A DNA stretch of 27,083 nucleotides from Methanobacteriota archaeon (GCA_029977605.1 JAPOKN010000010.1:1-27083), one strand, 5' to 3'. Positions 1 through 8,609 are shown, numbered from the stretch's first letter. Made by a program: numbers and translations. Notes: generated by a model not told the origin, from the letters alone.

Positions 1-40
1 TAGCATCTGAAAGAGGTAGACCGTGAAGATCAACCCGCAT
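1..40 (-). CDS. N-terminal start of an Smr-like domain protein (partial, runs off the window)
   Basis: On the minus strand an ATG at 40 opens a reading frame that continues past the window edge. Its 13 visible residues are MRVDLHGLPLSDA. The D-L-H-G-L core followed by a short spacer and D/E-A matches the conserved start of Smr (MutS2 C-terminal-like) domains, which are nicking or RNA-cleaving domains. The ATG lies five bases after the stop of the ACT-domain gene on the same strand, so the two are probably co-transcribed. Thirteen residues are too few to prove the family. A chance frame is the alternative. Confidence 0.5.
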   Translation of the reverse strand, partial: MRVDLHGLPLSDA

Positions 41-45
41 TTAGC

Positions 46-423
46 TTATATTCCTAAAATTTCTTTAGTCTTCTCTGGATTGTCAGTTGTTAATGCTACA
101 TCTGCAGCATCCATTTCCATTTTCATAATATAAAATGAGATGATGTTAATGCCTGCGTCACTCAACTTAGTTGCCATTTTTGCAAGCGCCCCCGGTTCAT
201 TAGAAAGTGTTGTCAATAATAATTCGTTAGCTTCAAAGTCTCTACCCATATCTTTCAAAACTTTAGTAGTAGCTTCTTCGTCATCAGTGACCATTGTTAC
301 TGAAGCACTCGAACGACCCATACCTACACAACCAAGAATATTAATTCCATTTTCTCCAACAGCTGATGCTACTTCAGCCAACTCTCCTGGCTTATCTGCC
401 AGTGATACATTGAATTCTTGCAT
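46..423 (-). CDS. Double ACT-domain protein (probable amino-acid-sensing regulator)
   Basis: This 125-residue protein consists of two tandem ACT domains, about residues 3-66 and 68-125. Both show the ACT pattern: a first strand, then a turn D/E-x-P-G-x-L (DKPGELAEVA and NEPGALAKMA), a helix, and a GINI strand (GINILG and GINIIS). ACT domains bind small ligands, often amino acids, at dimer interfaces. There is no catalytic domain, so this is a free-standing regulatory protein whose ligand cannot be read from the sequence. A TATA-like box sits about 24 nt upstream of the ATG, consistent with a leaderless mRNA. It probably shares a transcript with the Smr-like frame downstream. Confidence 0.85.
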   Translation of the reverse strand: MQEFNVSLADKPGELAEVASAVGENGINILGCVGMGRSSASVTMVTDDEEATTKVLKDMGRDFEANELLLTTLSNEPGALAKMATKLSDAGINIISFYIMKMEMDAADVALTTDNPEKTKEILGI

Positions 424-443
424 GATTAAACCCTGTCAAGGCG

Positions 444-451
444 ATATATAT
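444..451 (-). promoter_or_regulatory. TATA-like box for the ACT-domain gene
   Basis: The sequence ATATATAT is centred about 24 nt upstream of the ATG at 423. That is the spacing expected if transcription begins at the start codon. Confidence 0.55.
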
Positions 452-454
452 GAA

Positions 455-2314
455 TTATGCCCTTTTATTTCTTATGACTGCAACCAGCACTGAAATTAGT
501 ATGACAAAGGTAAAAGGAATCGAAGGTGTTTCTTGAATATTTTGAGGCATTGACATTTCCGTCATGATATGTATATGCTCAACAAGGTTTGCACTTGATG
601 ATGTATCTTTAATAGCTCTAACCATCAAAGTTTGATTACCTTCAATCGAATTGCCTGGTAAAAACTTGAGACGATCGACAAGCAAATCATATTCAAGCTC
701 GAACATTTTATCGCCTGATTTGAAGCTATCTAAATCCATCCAATTGTCACGCATATCCCATGTTCGCCACTGAATTTTATCTGCACTTCCATTAATGTTG
801 AAAGTAATTTTTTGGTTAGGTACTATATGAATTCGGTCATCTTCCATTCTCTGAGAAATAGTAGTTACTTCTACCGAAGTTGTAAAGTTATAAACTCTAT
901 TTGCTGCTTCTAAAACTGCAGGCAAAGCTTCCACTTGGCCATGGCCATATACATTATTTTGACGATTTTTTGGTATTGCATCTTCAGGACATGCTTCATT
1001 GGCGGCCATGTAATGACAAACTCGATAAGTTGACGTTTCTTGCATTATGTTGCGAACATCAAATGGTGATAAGTCTGGATTAGCTTGATACATCAAAGCA
1101 GCAACGCCAGCGGCACCTGGAGTTGCCATACTTGTTCCAGACAATGGCTCATATCCGCTAACTGTATTTGCTTCAACAGACATTACACTGGAGCCCACAA
1201 ACGCAATATTAGGCTTGATTCTTCCCTCTTCTGTAGGTCCTTGACTAGAGTAAATAGCAATTGCAGTATCCTTGTCAAGAGCGCCTACAGTAATTACGTC
1301 TTCAGCACTACCTGGTGTACCTATCTGGGCACTTATTGCACTGTTTCCAGCAGCTATGAAGAGAGCTATACCATTACGAACCATCTCATTAGCCATTCTG
1401 TTAACACTTTCTTCTTCATCTTGCGTCCATTCAATTGCCCCAAAACCACCAAGGCTCATGCTTGCTATTCTAATGTTGAATTCATGTCTATTATCAACAG
1501 TCCATTCCATTCCATCCATAACTTGGGAAAAAGAACCTGAACCCGAATCTGATAAAACTTTGACACCAACAAGTTGTGCTTGAGGTGCCATTCCTGTGTG
1601 CTCATATGTTGGAGCTCCTGTTCCAGCTGTGGTACCTGCGCAATGTGAGCCGTGCCCATTACCATCGTACGGTTCAGTACTTCCATCTCTGACAGAAGCA
1701 TTGTTTATAGCGTCAAAAAAAGCTATAACTTTAGGATCGTCAGTAGTATTATCGTCATCTAGGTCATCCAATCCTAAATGCTCGTCATCAATGCCAGTAT
1801 CAATTATCGCAATGACACTACCTGCACCATCATAGCCAGTCTCTTCATAAATTCCCCAAACGCCATGGACATCCTTAACATCAGAATTAGCGACTTCCAA
1901 AATACCATCTAGTTCGACCATAACTACTCCAGGAAGCTTTGATAAAGCCACGATGTCCTCAACAAGAACTGAACCTGCAATACTGTCAATTAGATGATAA
2001 GTATGAGAATGAATGAAATCTACACTCTCTGACAACATTTTAGCATCCGAAGATGTTGGGGTGTGATCAAAATCAACAATAACGCCAATTCGCCCATCTT
2101 CATCAACCCAATCATATTTTTTACTTTCAATCGCTAGCCAAATGTTATCTTGAATCCCATCTTTATCCTTGTCCATAGACGTATTAACCCACCAAGCTTC
2201 AATATTTTGAGTTTGTAAATCCGTCTGATCTGAAAATTGATAAGCTGCTCCGGAAGCTAAAACTGGCTGAAACAAAAGTGTTGCTACAAACAAAGAGACA
2301 ATCGATAAGCGCAT
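455..2314 (-). CDS. Secreted subtilisin-family (S8) serine protease with C-terminal membrane anchor
   Basis: This 619-residue exported protease has a signal peptide at about 1-21, ending near VLASGA. A propeptide-like region (about 60-140) contains the inhibitor-like pattern LPGVVMVEL. The S8 catalytic domain spans about 145-475. The catalytic residues are all visible: Asp172 (IIDTGID), His221 (GNGHGSHCAG), oxyanion Asn324 (AAGNS) and Ser395 (GTSMATP). A beta-rich region follows. A hydrophobic helix at about 597-614, preceded by PSIPF and followed by RNKRA, would tether it to the cell surface. That tripartite tail resembles archaeosortase-type sorting tails, but no archaeosortase is present here. 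Residues 47-56 (MDKDKDGIQD) resemble a calcium-binding loop. The likely role is degradation of extracellular protein, next to a peptide importer. Confidence 0.93.
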   Translation of the reverse strand: MRLSIVSLFVATLLFQPVLASGAAYQFSDQTDLQTQNIEAWWVNTSMDKDKDGIQDNIWLAIESKKYDWVDEDGRIGVIVDFDHTPTSSDAKMLSESVDFIHSHTYHLIDSIAGSVLVEDIVALSKLPGVVMVELDGILEVANSDVKDVHGVWGIYEETGYDGAGSVIAIIDTGIDDEHLGLDDLDDDNTTDDPKVIAFFDAINNASVRDGSTEPYDGNGHGSHCAGTTAGTGAPTYEHTGMAPQAQLVGVKVLSDSGSGSFSQVMDGMEWTVDNRHEFNIRIASMSLGGFGAIEWTQDEEESVNRMANEMVRNGIALFIAAGNSAISAQIGTPGSAEDVITVGALDKDTAIAIYSSQGPTEEGRIKPNIAFVGSSVMSVEANTVSGYEPLSGTSMATPGAAGVAALMYQANPDLSPFDVRNIMQETSTYRVCHYMAANEACPEDAIPKNRQNNVYGHGQVEALPAVLEAANRVYNFTTSVEVTTISQRMEDDRIHIVPNQKITFNINGSADKIQWRTWDMRDNWMDLDSFKSGDKMFELEYDLLVDRLKFLPGNSIEGNQTLMVRAIKDTSSSANLVEHIHIMTEMSMPQNIQETPSIPFTFVILISVLVAVIRNKRA

Positions 2315-2335
2315 GATATGAGATAATCAAGGTAG

Positions 2336-2343
2336 ATTTAAAA
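2336..2343 (-). promoter_or_regulatory. TATA-like box for the first S8 protease gene
   Basis: TTTTAAAT on the minus strand is centred 25 nt upstream of the ATG at 2314. This suggests a leaderless transcript starting just after the tRNA gene. Confidence 0.5.
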
Positions 2344-2350
2344 CTTAAGT

Positions 2351-2356
2351 AAAAAA
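2351..2356 (-). terminator. Oligo-T stretch directly after the tRNA
   Basis: Six T residues on the minus strand begin immediately after the encoded CCA of the tRNA. Archaeal RNA polymerase terminates at oligo-T runs without needing a hairpin. Confidence 0.5.
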
Positions 2357-2433
2357 TGGTGGACCCGTCGGGATTTGAACCCGAGGCCTCCTGCTTGCAA
2401 AGCAGGCGATCTTCCAGGCTGATCTACGGGCCC
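2357..2433 (-). tRNA. tRNA-Ala (anticodon UGC), CCA encoded
   Basis: The minus strand folds into a full cloverleaf. It has a 7-bp acceptor stem (GGGCCCG with CGGGTCC), a 4-bp D stem (GATC/GATC) with a 9-nt loop, and an anticodon stem CCTGC/GCAGG around the loop TTTGCAA. A 5-nt variable loop and a TCGGG/CCCGA arm with loop TTCAAAT follow. The anticodon is TGC, which reads alanine codons. The third acceptor pair is G3:U70, the classic alanine identity element. The discriminator is A73 and the CCA end is encoded (2357-2359). There is no intron. Confidence 0.97.
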
Positions 2434-2460
2434 GATAAGGTTGAATAGAGGAAGGGGAAC

Positions 2461-2467
2461 ATAAAAA
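2461..2467 (-). promoter_or_regulatory. TATA-like box for tRNA-Ala
   Basis: TTTTTAT on the minus strand is centred about 31 nt upstream of the mature tRNA 5' end. It falls in the 43-bp gap after the exporter gene, so the tRNA probably has its own promoter with a leader of a few nucleotides. Confidence 0.45.
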
Positions 2468-2476
2468 CGACTATCG

Positions 2477-4246
2477 CTAATCCCTAACTCCAGTTTGAAC
2501 ATTCCAAAGACGATAATAATTAGATTTATTAGCAATTAACTCATCATGATTCCCGGCTTCCACAACTTTTCCACAATCCAGAACTATAATTGAGTCACTG
2601 TGCCTAATTGTAGAAAGTCTGTGAGCAATTACTATGGTTGTCCTATTCTTTGAAATAAAATCTAGAGATTTTTGTAAAGCTTCTTCTGTTTCGTTATCAA
2701 CTGATGAAGTAGCTTCATCAAGAACTAGTATTGGTGCATCTTTTAAGACTGCTCTAGCTATTGAAATTCTTTGCCTTTGTCCACCTGATAACTTATGTCC
2801 ACCCTCACCTATTTGTGTACTGTATCCATCGGGAAGACTTTCAACGAAATCATGTATTTCTGCAACTTTAGCAGCATTGATTATTTGAGATTTTGAATAT
2901 TCTTTGTTACCATAAGCTATATTTTGTAAAACTGTTCCTGGAAACAATGTGATTGTTTGAGTGACAAGAGAAATTGAAGATCTCAAATCCTTTAAATTTA
3001 TTTTTGAAATTTCAGTTCCATCCAGAAAAATACTTCCTGAGTTTGGCACATGAAATCTCAATAGCAATCTAATAAGAGTTGTTTTTCCGCTACCGGTAGG
3101 TCCAACAATAGCCTGAGTAGAACCTGGCTTAATGTCTAAATCAAAACCATTTACCACAAGCTCTCTCTCAGGATATGAAAAACTAACTTTTTCAAAATTT
3201 ATGTTTCCTTTAACTTGACTCAAATCTAGCGATTCTGTTCCTTCTTCGATTCTAATTTCCGTTTCTAATAGATTAAGAACTCTCGTTGTAGAAACCATTG
3301 CCCTTTGATATAAATCAAAAGTTTCACCTAGCCTTGTCAGGGGCCAGAGTAACCTTTGCATCATAAATATCATTACACTGTAGGATGCAATAGCCATTTT
3401 ACCTTCCAAGGTTATCAAACCTCCGTGTAGTAATGTACCCGTAAATCCGACTAATATTGCCATCCTAATTAACGGAACAAAAGCAGCGCTTAGCTTGATA
3501 GCATCACGATTTGCCTCTCTGTAAGCTTGAGACGCTTTCCTTACTCTTTCAATTTCTAACTCTTCAGTTGTAAAGCTTTTGATTGTACTTATTCCGCTTA
3601 AGTTGTTAGATAGCAGAGCATTTAGTAAGCCAACTTCCTTTCTCACTTTAGTATACCTAGGAGCTATACGGGATTGAAACATAAACGAACCAATCACAAT
3701 AAATGGAATTGCACATATTGAATAAAGGGCAATAGTTGGCGATATGTATAGAAATATTGCACCAATAATTACGACAGTTGTACTAACCTGAAGTATTTCA
3801 TTAGCTCCTTTATCCAAAAATCTCTCTAATTGATTAATATCATCATTCAAAATTGACATTAATTCCCCTTTAGATTGATCTCCAAACCACTCCATTTCTA
3901 AATTCTGAATATGTGAATAAGCATCTAATCTTAATTCATGCTGAACTGTCTGCGCCAAATTTCGCCATAATACTCCATATATATATTCAAATAATGATTC
4001 AAAAACCCAGATTATAACTGTTAAAATGGACAATACAATTAATTGCTCCTTAGGGTCTGAATAACCAAAATCTGACAAAGCAGATTCTTCTTGCTTAACT
4101 ACAACATCTACTGCGGCACCTATCAACAAAGGTGGTGCTAAATCAAATATCTTATTCAAAATGGAAAATAAGGTAGCTAACCACATTGTAGACCTATGAT
4201 TCTTTGTGTGAGCTAATAATCTACGAATCGGTACTTGCTCTGTCAT
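2477..4246 (-). CDS. ABC exporter half-transporter (fused membrane and ATPase domains)
   Basis: This 589-residue protein has an exporter-type membrane domain (about 15-325, six helices) followed by an ATPase domain (about 345-585). It is the MsbA/LmrA-like layout that works as a dimer. Visible ATPase motifs are Walker A GPTGSGKT (382-389), Q-loop Gln430, signature LSGGQ (486-490), Walker B ILVLDE with Asp510-Glu511, the D-loop SSVD and H-loop His542. All are intact, so it should be active. The start overlaps the stop of the upstream DppF-like gene by 4 bp, so it ends the peptide-importer operon. Having an exporter translated with an importer is unexpected. The substrate (lipid, peptide or toxic compound) cannot be determined. 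Confidence 0.93.
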   Translation of the reverse strand: MTEQVPIRRLLAHTKNHRSTMWLATLFSILNKIFDLAPPLLIGAAVDVVVKQEESALSDFGYSDPKEQLIVLSILTVIIWVFESLFEYIYGVLWRNLAQTVQHELRLDAYSHIQNLEMEWFGDQSKGELMSILNDDINQLERFLDKGANEILQVSTTVVIIGAIFLYISPTIALYSICAIPFIVIGSFMFQSRIAPRYTKVRKEVGLLNALLSNNLSGISTIKSFTTEELEIERVRKASQAYREANRDAIKLSAAFVPLIRMAILVGFTGTLLHGGLITLEGKMAIASYSVMIFMMQRLLWPLTRLGETFDLYQRAMVSTTRVLNLLETEIRIEEGTESLDLSQVKGNINFEKVSFSYPERELVVNGFDLDIKPGSTQAIVGPTGSGKTTLIRLLLRFHVPNSGSIFLDGTEISKINLKDLRSSISLVTQTITLFPGTVLQNIAYGNKEYSKSQIINAAKVAEIHDFVESLPDGYSTQIGEGGHKLSGGQRQRISIARAVLKDAPILVLDEATSSVDNETEEALQKSLDFISKNRTTIVIAHRLSTIRHSDSIIVLDCGKVVEAGNHDELIANKSNYYRLWNVQTGVRD

Positions 4247-5271
4247 TGTTGTTTTACTCTTGCATAATGTCCATCTGAAATTTGAACAAGTGGAATTACT
4301 TCGTTAAGACTTGAACGAACAATATAGTCTATTCCCTTTCCTTCAATTGCACTAATTTCCAATTTCTCTTGTTCGGTTATTTCTGTAGCCAATTTAGCTT
4401 TTGATTTATCTAAATAATTTATTGGACTTGGAACATCCCCAAGAATCATAATTTTGGCCTTATTTTTATCAAAACTTGGAGTTGCAGACAAAAGGGCTTT
4501 CGTATAAGGATGTTGAGGATTAGAAAATAATTCGTCAGTGTCTGCTTCTTCAACAACCCTACCCAAATACATAACTGCTAAGCGATCACACATGTACTCA
4601 ATTACTGATAAATCATGCGAAATGAAAATATAGGTTAAATCATATTTCTTTTGTAAGTCATTAAGAAGATTGAGAATTTGGGCTTGAACTGACACATCTA
4701 AAGCAGAAGTTGGCTCATCTAAAACTAATATTTTTGGATCAAGGGCAAGTGCTCTAGCAATAACTATCCTCTGTCGCTGACCTCCTGAAAATTCATGTGG
4801 ATATCTGTATAAGTGCTCCTCACCAAGACCTACATTTTCCAATAACTCAATTACTCGCGAACGCACATTTTCTGTTTTACCATGTATTACAAGTGGTTCA
4901 CTCACAATATCCTTAATCAACATTCTCGGGTTCAAAGCTCCCATTGGATCTTGAAAAACAACTCCTATTTGTTTACGGAAATTGCGTAATTCTTCACTAG
5001 CTAACTCCTCTAACTTATTACTACTGAAATTATTACCTGTAATTTCCTCAGATAAAATAACCGAACCTGATGTAGGTTCTACTAGTCTAAGCAAAGTTCT
5101 CATTAAGGTAGTTTTTCCACAGCCGCTCTCTCCGACAATGCCAAATGTTTTTCCAGATTCGATTTTTAAATCAACGCCATCTAAAGCCTTCACCAAGGCC
5201 ACATCAGTTCCCCAGGAATTTTTAACAGGAAAATGTTTCTTCAAATTTTTAAGTTTTAGTATTTCCTTCAT
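4243..5271 (-). CDS. dppF: Oligopeptide/dipeptide ABC importer ATPase, DppF/OppF-like
   Basis: This 342-residue ATPase of the peptide/nickel importer family energises the fused permease encoded upstream. The motifs are Walker A GESGCGKT (47-54), Q-loop at Gln107 (VFQDPMGALNPR), signature FSGGQ (161-165), Walker B with Asp185-Glu186, and H-loop His219. The stretch PQHPYTKALL followed by GDVPSPI is typical of DppF/OppF proteins. The usual cysteine-containing tail after the GDVPSP motif is missing and is replaced by a cysteine-free tail of about 55 residues. The gene overlaps its neighbours by 4 bp on both sides. Family members of this type normally pair with a DppD ATPase, which is the preceding gene. 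Confidence 0.94.
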   Translation of the reverse strand: MKEILKLKNLKKHFPVKNSWGTDVALVKALDGVDLKIESGKTFGIVGESGCGKTTLMRTLLRLVEPTSGSVILSEEITGNNFSSNKLEELASEELRNFRKQIGVVFQDPMGALNPRMLIKDIVSEPLVIHGKTENVRSRVIELLENVGLGEEHLYRYPHEFSGGQRQRIVIARALALDPKILVLDEPTSALDVSVQAQILNLLNDLQKKYDLTYIFISHDLSVIEYMCDRLAVMYLGRVVEEADTDELFSNPQHPYTKALLSATPSFDKNKAKIMILGDVPSPINYLDKSKAKLATEITEQEKLEISAIEGKGIDYIVRSSLNEVIPLVQISDGHYARVKQQ

Positions 5272-6299
5272 AAGACACTAGCCTCCTCTAGATTAGGAAC
5301 TTTCAATCTTTCCTTACCACCTTTTGGTATAGCTTCCAACAGGCCTTTAGTATAATCATTCTTTGGATTGGAAAATATTTCGTCTACTGTAGCTTGTTCG
5401 ACAATTTTACCCTTGTACATGACAGCCACCTTTTCACATGTTTCAGCTACTACTCCTAAATCGTGTGTTATCAAAAGAACAGACATATTCTCCTCTTTCT
5501 GAATGTCTTTAATTAATTGTAATATTTGGGCTTGAATTGTTACGTCCAAAGCAGTTGTTGGCTCATCTGCAATCAGCATTTTAGCTTTACCTGCTAAAGC
5601 CATCGCGATCATTACTCTTTGTTGCATACCTCCACTCAATTCATGAGGATAAGAATTGGCTATTTGTTCAGGATTAGGCAATTTAACTCTAGACAAGGCA
5701 TCAATTACCATCAAATCTAGTGCAGATGCAGGATTTTCTCTCTGCAAGTAATCTCTTAAGATCATCAACATAATCACAAACAAGAAAGGTAAAGAAAATC
5801 TCCATTGGCCCAACATAACAAACAAAGAAATAAAGGATATACAGAAAGCCATAATTGTGAATTCCACACCGGGAGAAGCTTTCCATTTTTCACTTTTGTA
5901 AGTTGGTATTTCTTTTTCTAATGCTAACTTTTGAAGCTCTGCATTTTGATGAAGGACTAGAATCTCTCCAATTTGCTCATTAACTGTCATTACTGGATTA
6001 AGTGCAGACAAAGGATCCTGGAAAATGATACCAATCTCACCTCCTCTTATCTCTCTTAGTCTTTCATCGGAAGCATTTGTTATATCTTCTCCATTTAACT
6101 TAATATTACCATCAACGACCTCACCAGCCTTTGGAAGCAATTTTAGAGCTGAATAACAGGTAACAGATTTTCCACTACCTGTTTCTCCTACTAAACCAAA
6201 TATCTCTCCATCTTCAATTTTAAGATTAACTCCATCCAATGCTTTAACGACGCCATCATAGGTATTGAAATTAGTTTTTAGATTTTCGATTTCTAACAT
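5268..6299 (-). CDS. dppD: Peptide ABC importer ATPase, DppD/OppD-like, with an inserted two-helix membrane segment
   Basis: This 343-residue ATPase is the partner of the DppF-like protein. It has Walker A GETGSGKS (38-45), Q-loop Gln94 (IFQDPLSALNP), signature LSGGM (221-225), Walker B Asp245-Glu246 and H-loop His279. Between the Q-loop and the signature, about residues 120-190, is a stretch not expected in the family. It has a charged, Lys/Glu-rich start and then two strongly hydrophobic segments at about 146-163 and 168-182, separated by GQWRFS. The family pattern resumes at ALDLMVIDAL and SYPHELSGG. An even number of helices would keep both halves of the ATPase in the cytoplasm. The frame is unbroken, so this is not an obvious sequencing error. 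The C-terminal cysteine motif common in this family is absent. Confidence 0.92.
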   Translation of the reverse strand: MLEIENLKTNFNTYDGVVKALDGVNLKIEDGEIFGLVGETGSGKSVTCYSALKLLPKAGEVVDGNIKLNGEDITNASDERLREIRGGEIGIIFQDPLSALNPVMTVNEQIGEILVLHQNAELQKLALEKEIPTYKSEKWKASPGVEFTIMAFCISFISLFVMLGQWRFSLPFLFVIMLMILRDYLQRENPASALDLMVIDALSRVKLPNPEQIANSYPHELSGGMQQRVMIAMALAGKAKMLIADEPTTALDVTIQAQILQLIKDIQKEENMSVLLITHDLGVVAETCEKVAVMYKGKIVEQATVDEIFSNPKNDYTKGLLEAIPKGGKERLKVPNLEEASVL

Positions 6300-8572
6300 T
6301 AGTTCCTCTGCTTAGGGTCCAAAATATCCCTAATTCCATCTCCTAAAAGGTAAAAGCCTAGAGCCCATAGAGCAATAACTAGTCCGGGAAAAAAGAAAGA
6401 CCACCATTGGCCTAACAAAATATTATCTTGTCCAAATGAAACAAGCTTACCCCATTCTGCTAAATCAGGCCCTCCTCCGAATCCCAAGAAACCTAACGCA
6501 GCTAGAGACAATACGATACCTCCCATATCCATAGTTGCAATAACAATTACAGAGGTAATACAATTAGGAATTACATGTTTAAATATTATTCTAAAATCCG
6601 AAGCGCCTGCTGCTTTCGCAGCTTCAATATAGGGCAATTTACGGATTCTAAGAGCTTCCGCTCTGATAATTCTTGTAAACCCGGGCCACCCCACTATTAT
6701 GAGGGCGTACATCAGCATTTCAATAGAAGTATCCTCGGTAACTGCAATAATAGCCAAAGCCAAAACTAAACCTGGGATAGCAATAAACACATCTGTAATC
6801 CTCATTACTATATCATCTACTCTACCTCCGTAATATCCGGAAACTGCACCTATTACAACTGCAATAAATGTACCCGTAAATACGACCTTAACTGCCACAT
6901 CCAGTGAAGTACGACTACCCCAAACTATTCCATAATAAATATCGTAACCTCTATCTGTACTTCCCAGAATGTAACCATCTACCTCACCAGAATCAGCAGT
7001 ACAAGAAAAATAACAAGGTGGTTGAAAATTCCTAGGTTGATTGAAAGAAAAATGTTCTTCCATTCTCATTGGATCCCTCTGATTTTCTGAAGGCGGTGCA
7101 AGCCAAGGCGCAAAAAAGGCAACCGAAATCAAAGATATGACTAAAAAGAGACCTAGCATAGTGAGTGGATTCTTTCTGATTTGATACAGCGTTCTTTTAA
7201 ATTCATCAAATTTTGGTGTGAGACTGTCTTTCAAATCGTTCCAATTGTATGCTAAATAACCAAAGTACAAAATAGCTAAAATCATTAAAATGGTTATGAA
7301 GAAACCAGATAATATTGACCAAACTACAAACAACGTTCCTATCGATAGTAAAAGAAGCCAAAGGTCTTCAGGATTATTCAAAAATCGAACTCCCATTGAG
7401 TATAACGTGAAGGAAATTAAAGAAAATAGAATAATCATGCCAAGTGTGACGGCGGAGTCCACACTGAAGTAAGTTGTGATTAAAAGTAATATTGAAAAAG
7501 ATACTATCACTATCTCTGCTGTACTTGAATGACCAGTTAATTCAACTCGTGGATCTAAGAAAGCATACAGAATATCAACAATTAAATTTGCGATTATGTA
7601 AAGAAAAGCCGAAAACAAGGTGTATGCAAGAATTGCAGATACATCTAAACTTCGCATTGCTGTAATTGCCCATGCTCCCAATCCTGGCCAAGTGAAAATA
7701 GTCTCAGTCAAAACTGAACCATTAATTAATCCTGCAAAACCCATTCCCAAAAGTGTTACTGTGGGAATCATAGCATTTGGAGCTCCATGCTTGTAGGTAA
7801 TTTGACTTTCAGAAAGACCTTTAGATTTAGCTGTTCGAATGTAATCCTGACCTAAAACATCCAACATATTTCCTCTCATCAACCTGATGATTGTTGCCAT
7901 TGAACTATATGCTAAAACAGTAGCTGGAAGTATCATGTGCTGTAAAGCATCCTTGAAATGAATCCAAGAACCTGCAGCTATAGCATCAAAAAGTAAAAAA
8001 TTAGTATTCATATCAATAGGATCTTTAATTTCCCAAAGGACCTCATCAAAACGCGAAGTGATTGGCCAGTTTAATTCAGGTAAATAAACATCAAGAGTTA
8101 CTGCGAAGAAATATTGAAGAACTAAAGCAAACCAGAAGATTGGTATTGCAGAACCTGCTAATGCAAATAAACGAATGCTATGATCTTCCCAACGATTTTG
8201 CCTGATTGACGAAAAAATTCCAAGAGGAATTGCTGTTGCTACAGCAAATATAAAAGCTAAAATCGAAAGCTCAAGTGTTGCCGCAAATCTATACCGCAGA
8301 GCGTCTGAAACATCTTCATTTAGAACTTCTGAATAACCCCAGTCAAAAGTGATTACACTTTTAAGATAAGTAAAATACTGAACATAAATTGGCTCATTAA
8401 TGCCGTGTTTCTCAGCCAACATTTCATACTGCTCATCTGTAGTTCTTTCGGTTACATATGCAGCTAATGGATCTCCCATGCCATATGACAAGTAAAATGT
8501 GATGATAGTAACACCTAGCAAGACCGGAATAGTCAATGCTAATCTTCGAGCTACATATATCCAAAGTTTCAC
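6299..8572 (-). CDS. dppBC: Fused peptide ABC permease: DppB-like, extra membrane linker, DppC-like
   Basis: This 757-residue protein joins two permeases that are usually separate. Residues 1-342 are DppB-like: the N-terminal helix is followed by GDPLAAYV, there is a coupling (EAA-like) loop at about 244-270 with YIRTAKSKGL, and the segment ends FLDPRVEL. Residues 460-757 are DppC-like: they start RKNPLTMLGLF, have LGSTDRGYDIYYGIVWGSR, carry a coupling loop at about 648-676 (YIEAAKAAGAS), and end GDGIRDILDP. Between them lie about 110 residues with four predicted membrane helices (about 351-370, 373-392, 403-421, 422-441), an even number that preserves topology. The start codon is GTG. The stop overlaps the DppD start by 1 bp, and the binding protein ends 37 bp upstream. 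Confidence 0.94.
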   Translation of the reverse strand: MKLWIYVARRLALTIPVLLGVTIITFYLSYGMGDPLAAYVTERTTDEQYEMLAEKHGINEPIYVQYFTYLKSVITFDWGYSEVLNEDVSDALRYRFAATLELSILAFIFAVATAIPLGIFSSIRQNRWEDHSIRLFALAGSAIPIFWFALVLQYFFAVTLDVYLPELNWPITSRFDEVLWEIKDPIDMNTNFLLFDAIAAGSWIHFKDALQHMILPATVLAYSSMATIIRLMRGNMLDVLGQDYIRTAKSKGLSESQITYKHGAPNAMIPTVTLLGMGFAGLINGSVLTETIFTWPGLGAWAITAMRSLDVSAILAYTLFSAFLYIIANLIVDILYAFLDPRVELTGHSSTAEIVIVSFSILLLITTYFSVDSAVTLGMIILFSLISFTLYSMGVRFLNNPEDLWLLLLSIGTLFVVWSILSGFFITILMILAILYFGYLAYNWNDLKDSLTPKFDEFKRTLYQIRKNPLTMLGLFLVISLISVAFFAPWLAPPSENQRDPMRMEEHFSFNQPRNFQPPCYFSCTADSGEVDGYILGSTDRGYDIYYGIVWGSRTSLDVAVKVVFTGTFIAVVIGAVSGYYGGRVDDIVMRITDVFIAIPGLVLALAIIAVTEDTSIEMLMYALIIVGWPGFTRIIRAEALRIRKLPYIEAAKAAGASDFRIIFKHVIPNCITSVIVIATMDMGGIVLSLAALGFLGFGGGPDLAEWGKLVSFGQDNILLGQWWSFFFPGLVIALWALGFYLLGDGIRDILDPKQRN

Positions 8573-8609
8573 GTTATGCTAAAGAACGTTTTACTTAAGA
8601 ATAGAGTGT

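Noticed and set aside
1..25. End of a plus-strand gene (ASERGRP then TGA)
   Set aside because: Seven codons cannot be judged, and the minus-strand Smr-like start in the same bases is more informative.
140..493. 117-codon plus-strand frame opposite the ACT-domain gene
   Set aside because: It lies antisense to a clear double ACT-domain protein and resembles no family. It is a shadow frame.
2338..2535. 65-codon minus-strand reading frame overlapping the tRNA
   Set aside because: It covers the tRNA-Ala and the end of the exporter gene, and its translation resembles a read-through of the tRNA. It is not a gene.
5701..5886. Hydrophobic 61-codon minus-strand frame within the DppD insertion, considered as evidence of a frameshift or inserted gene
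   Set aside because: The main DppD-like frame runs unbroken through the region with family motifs on both sides. The alternative frame is a shadow of AT-rich hydrophobic codons.
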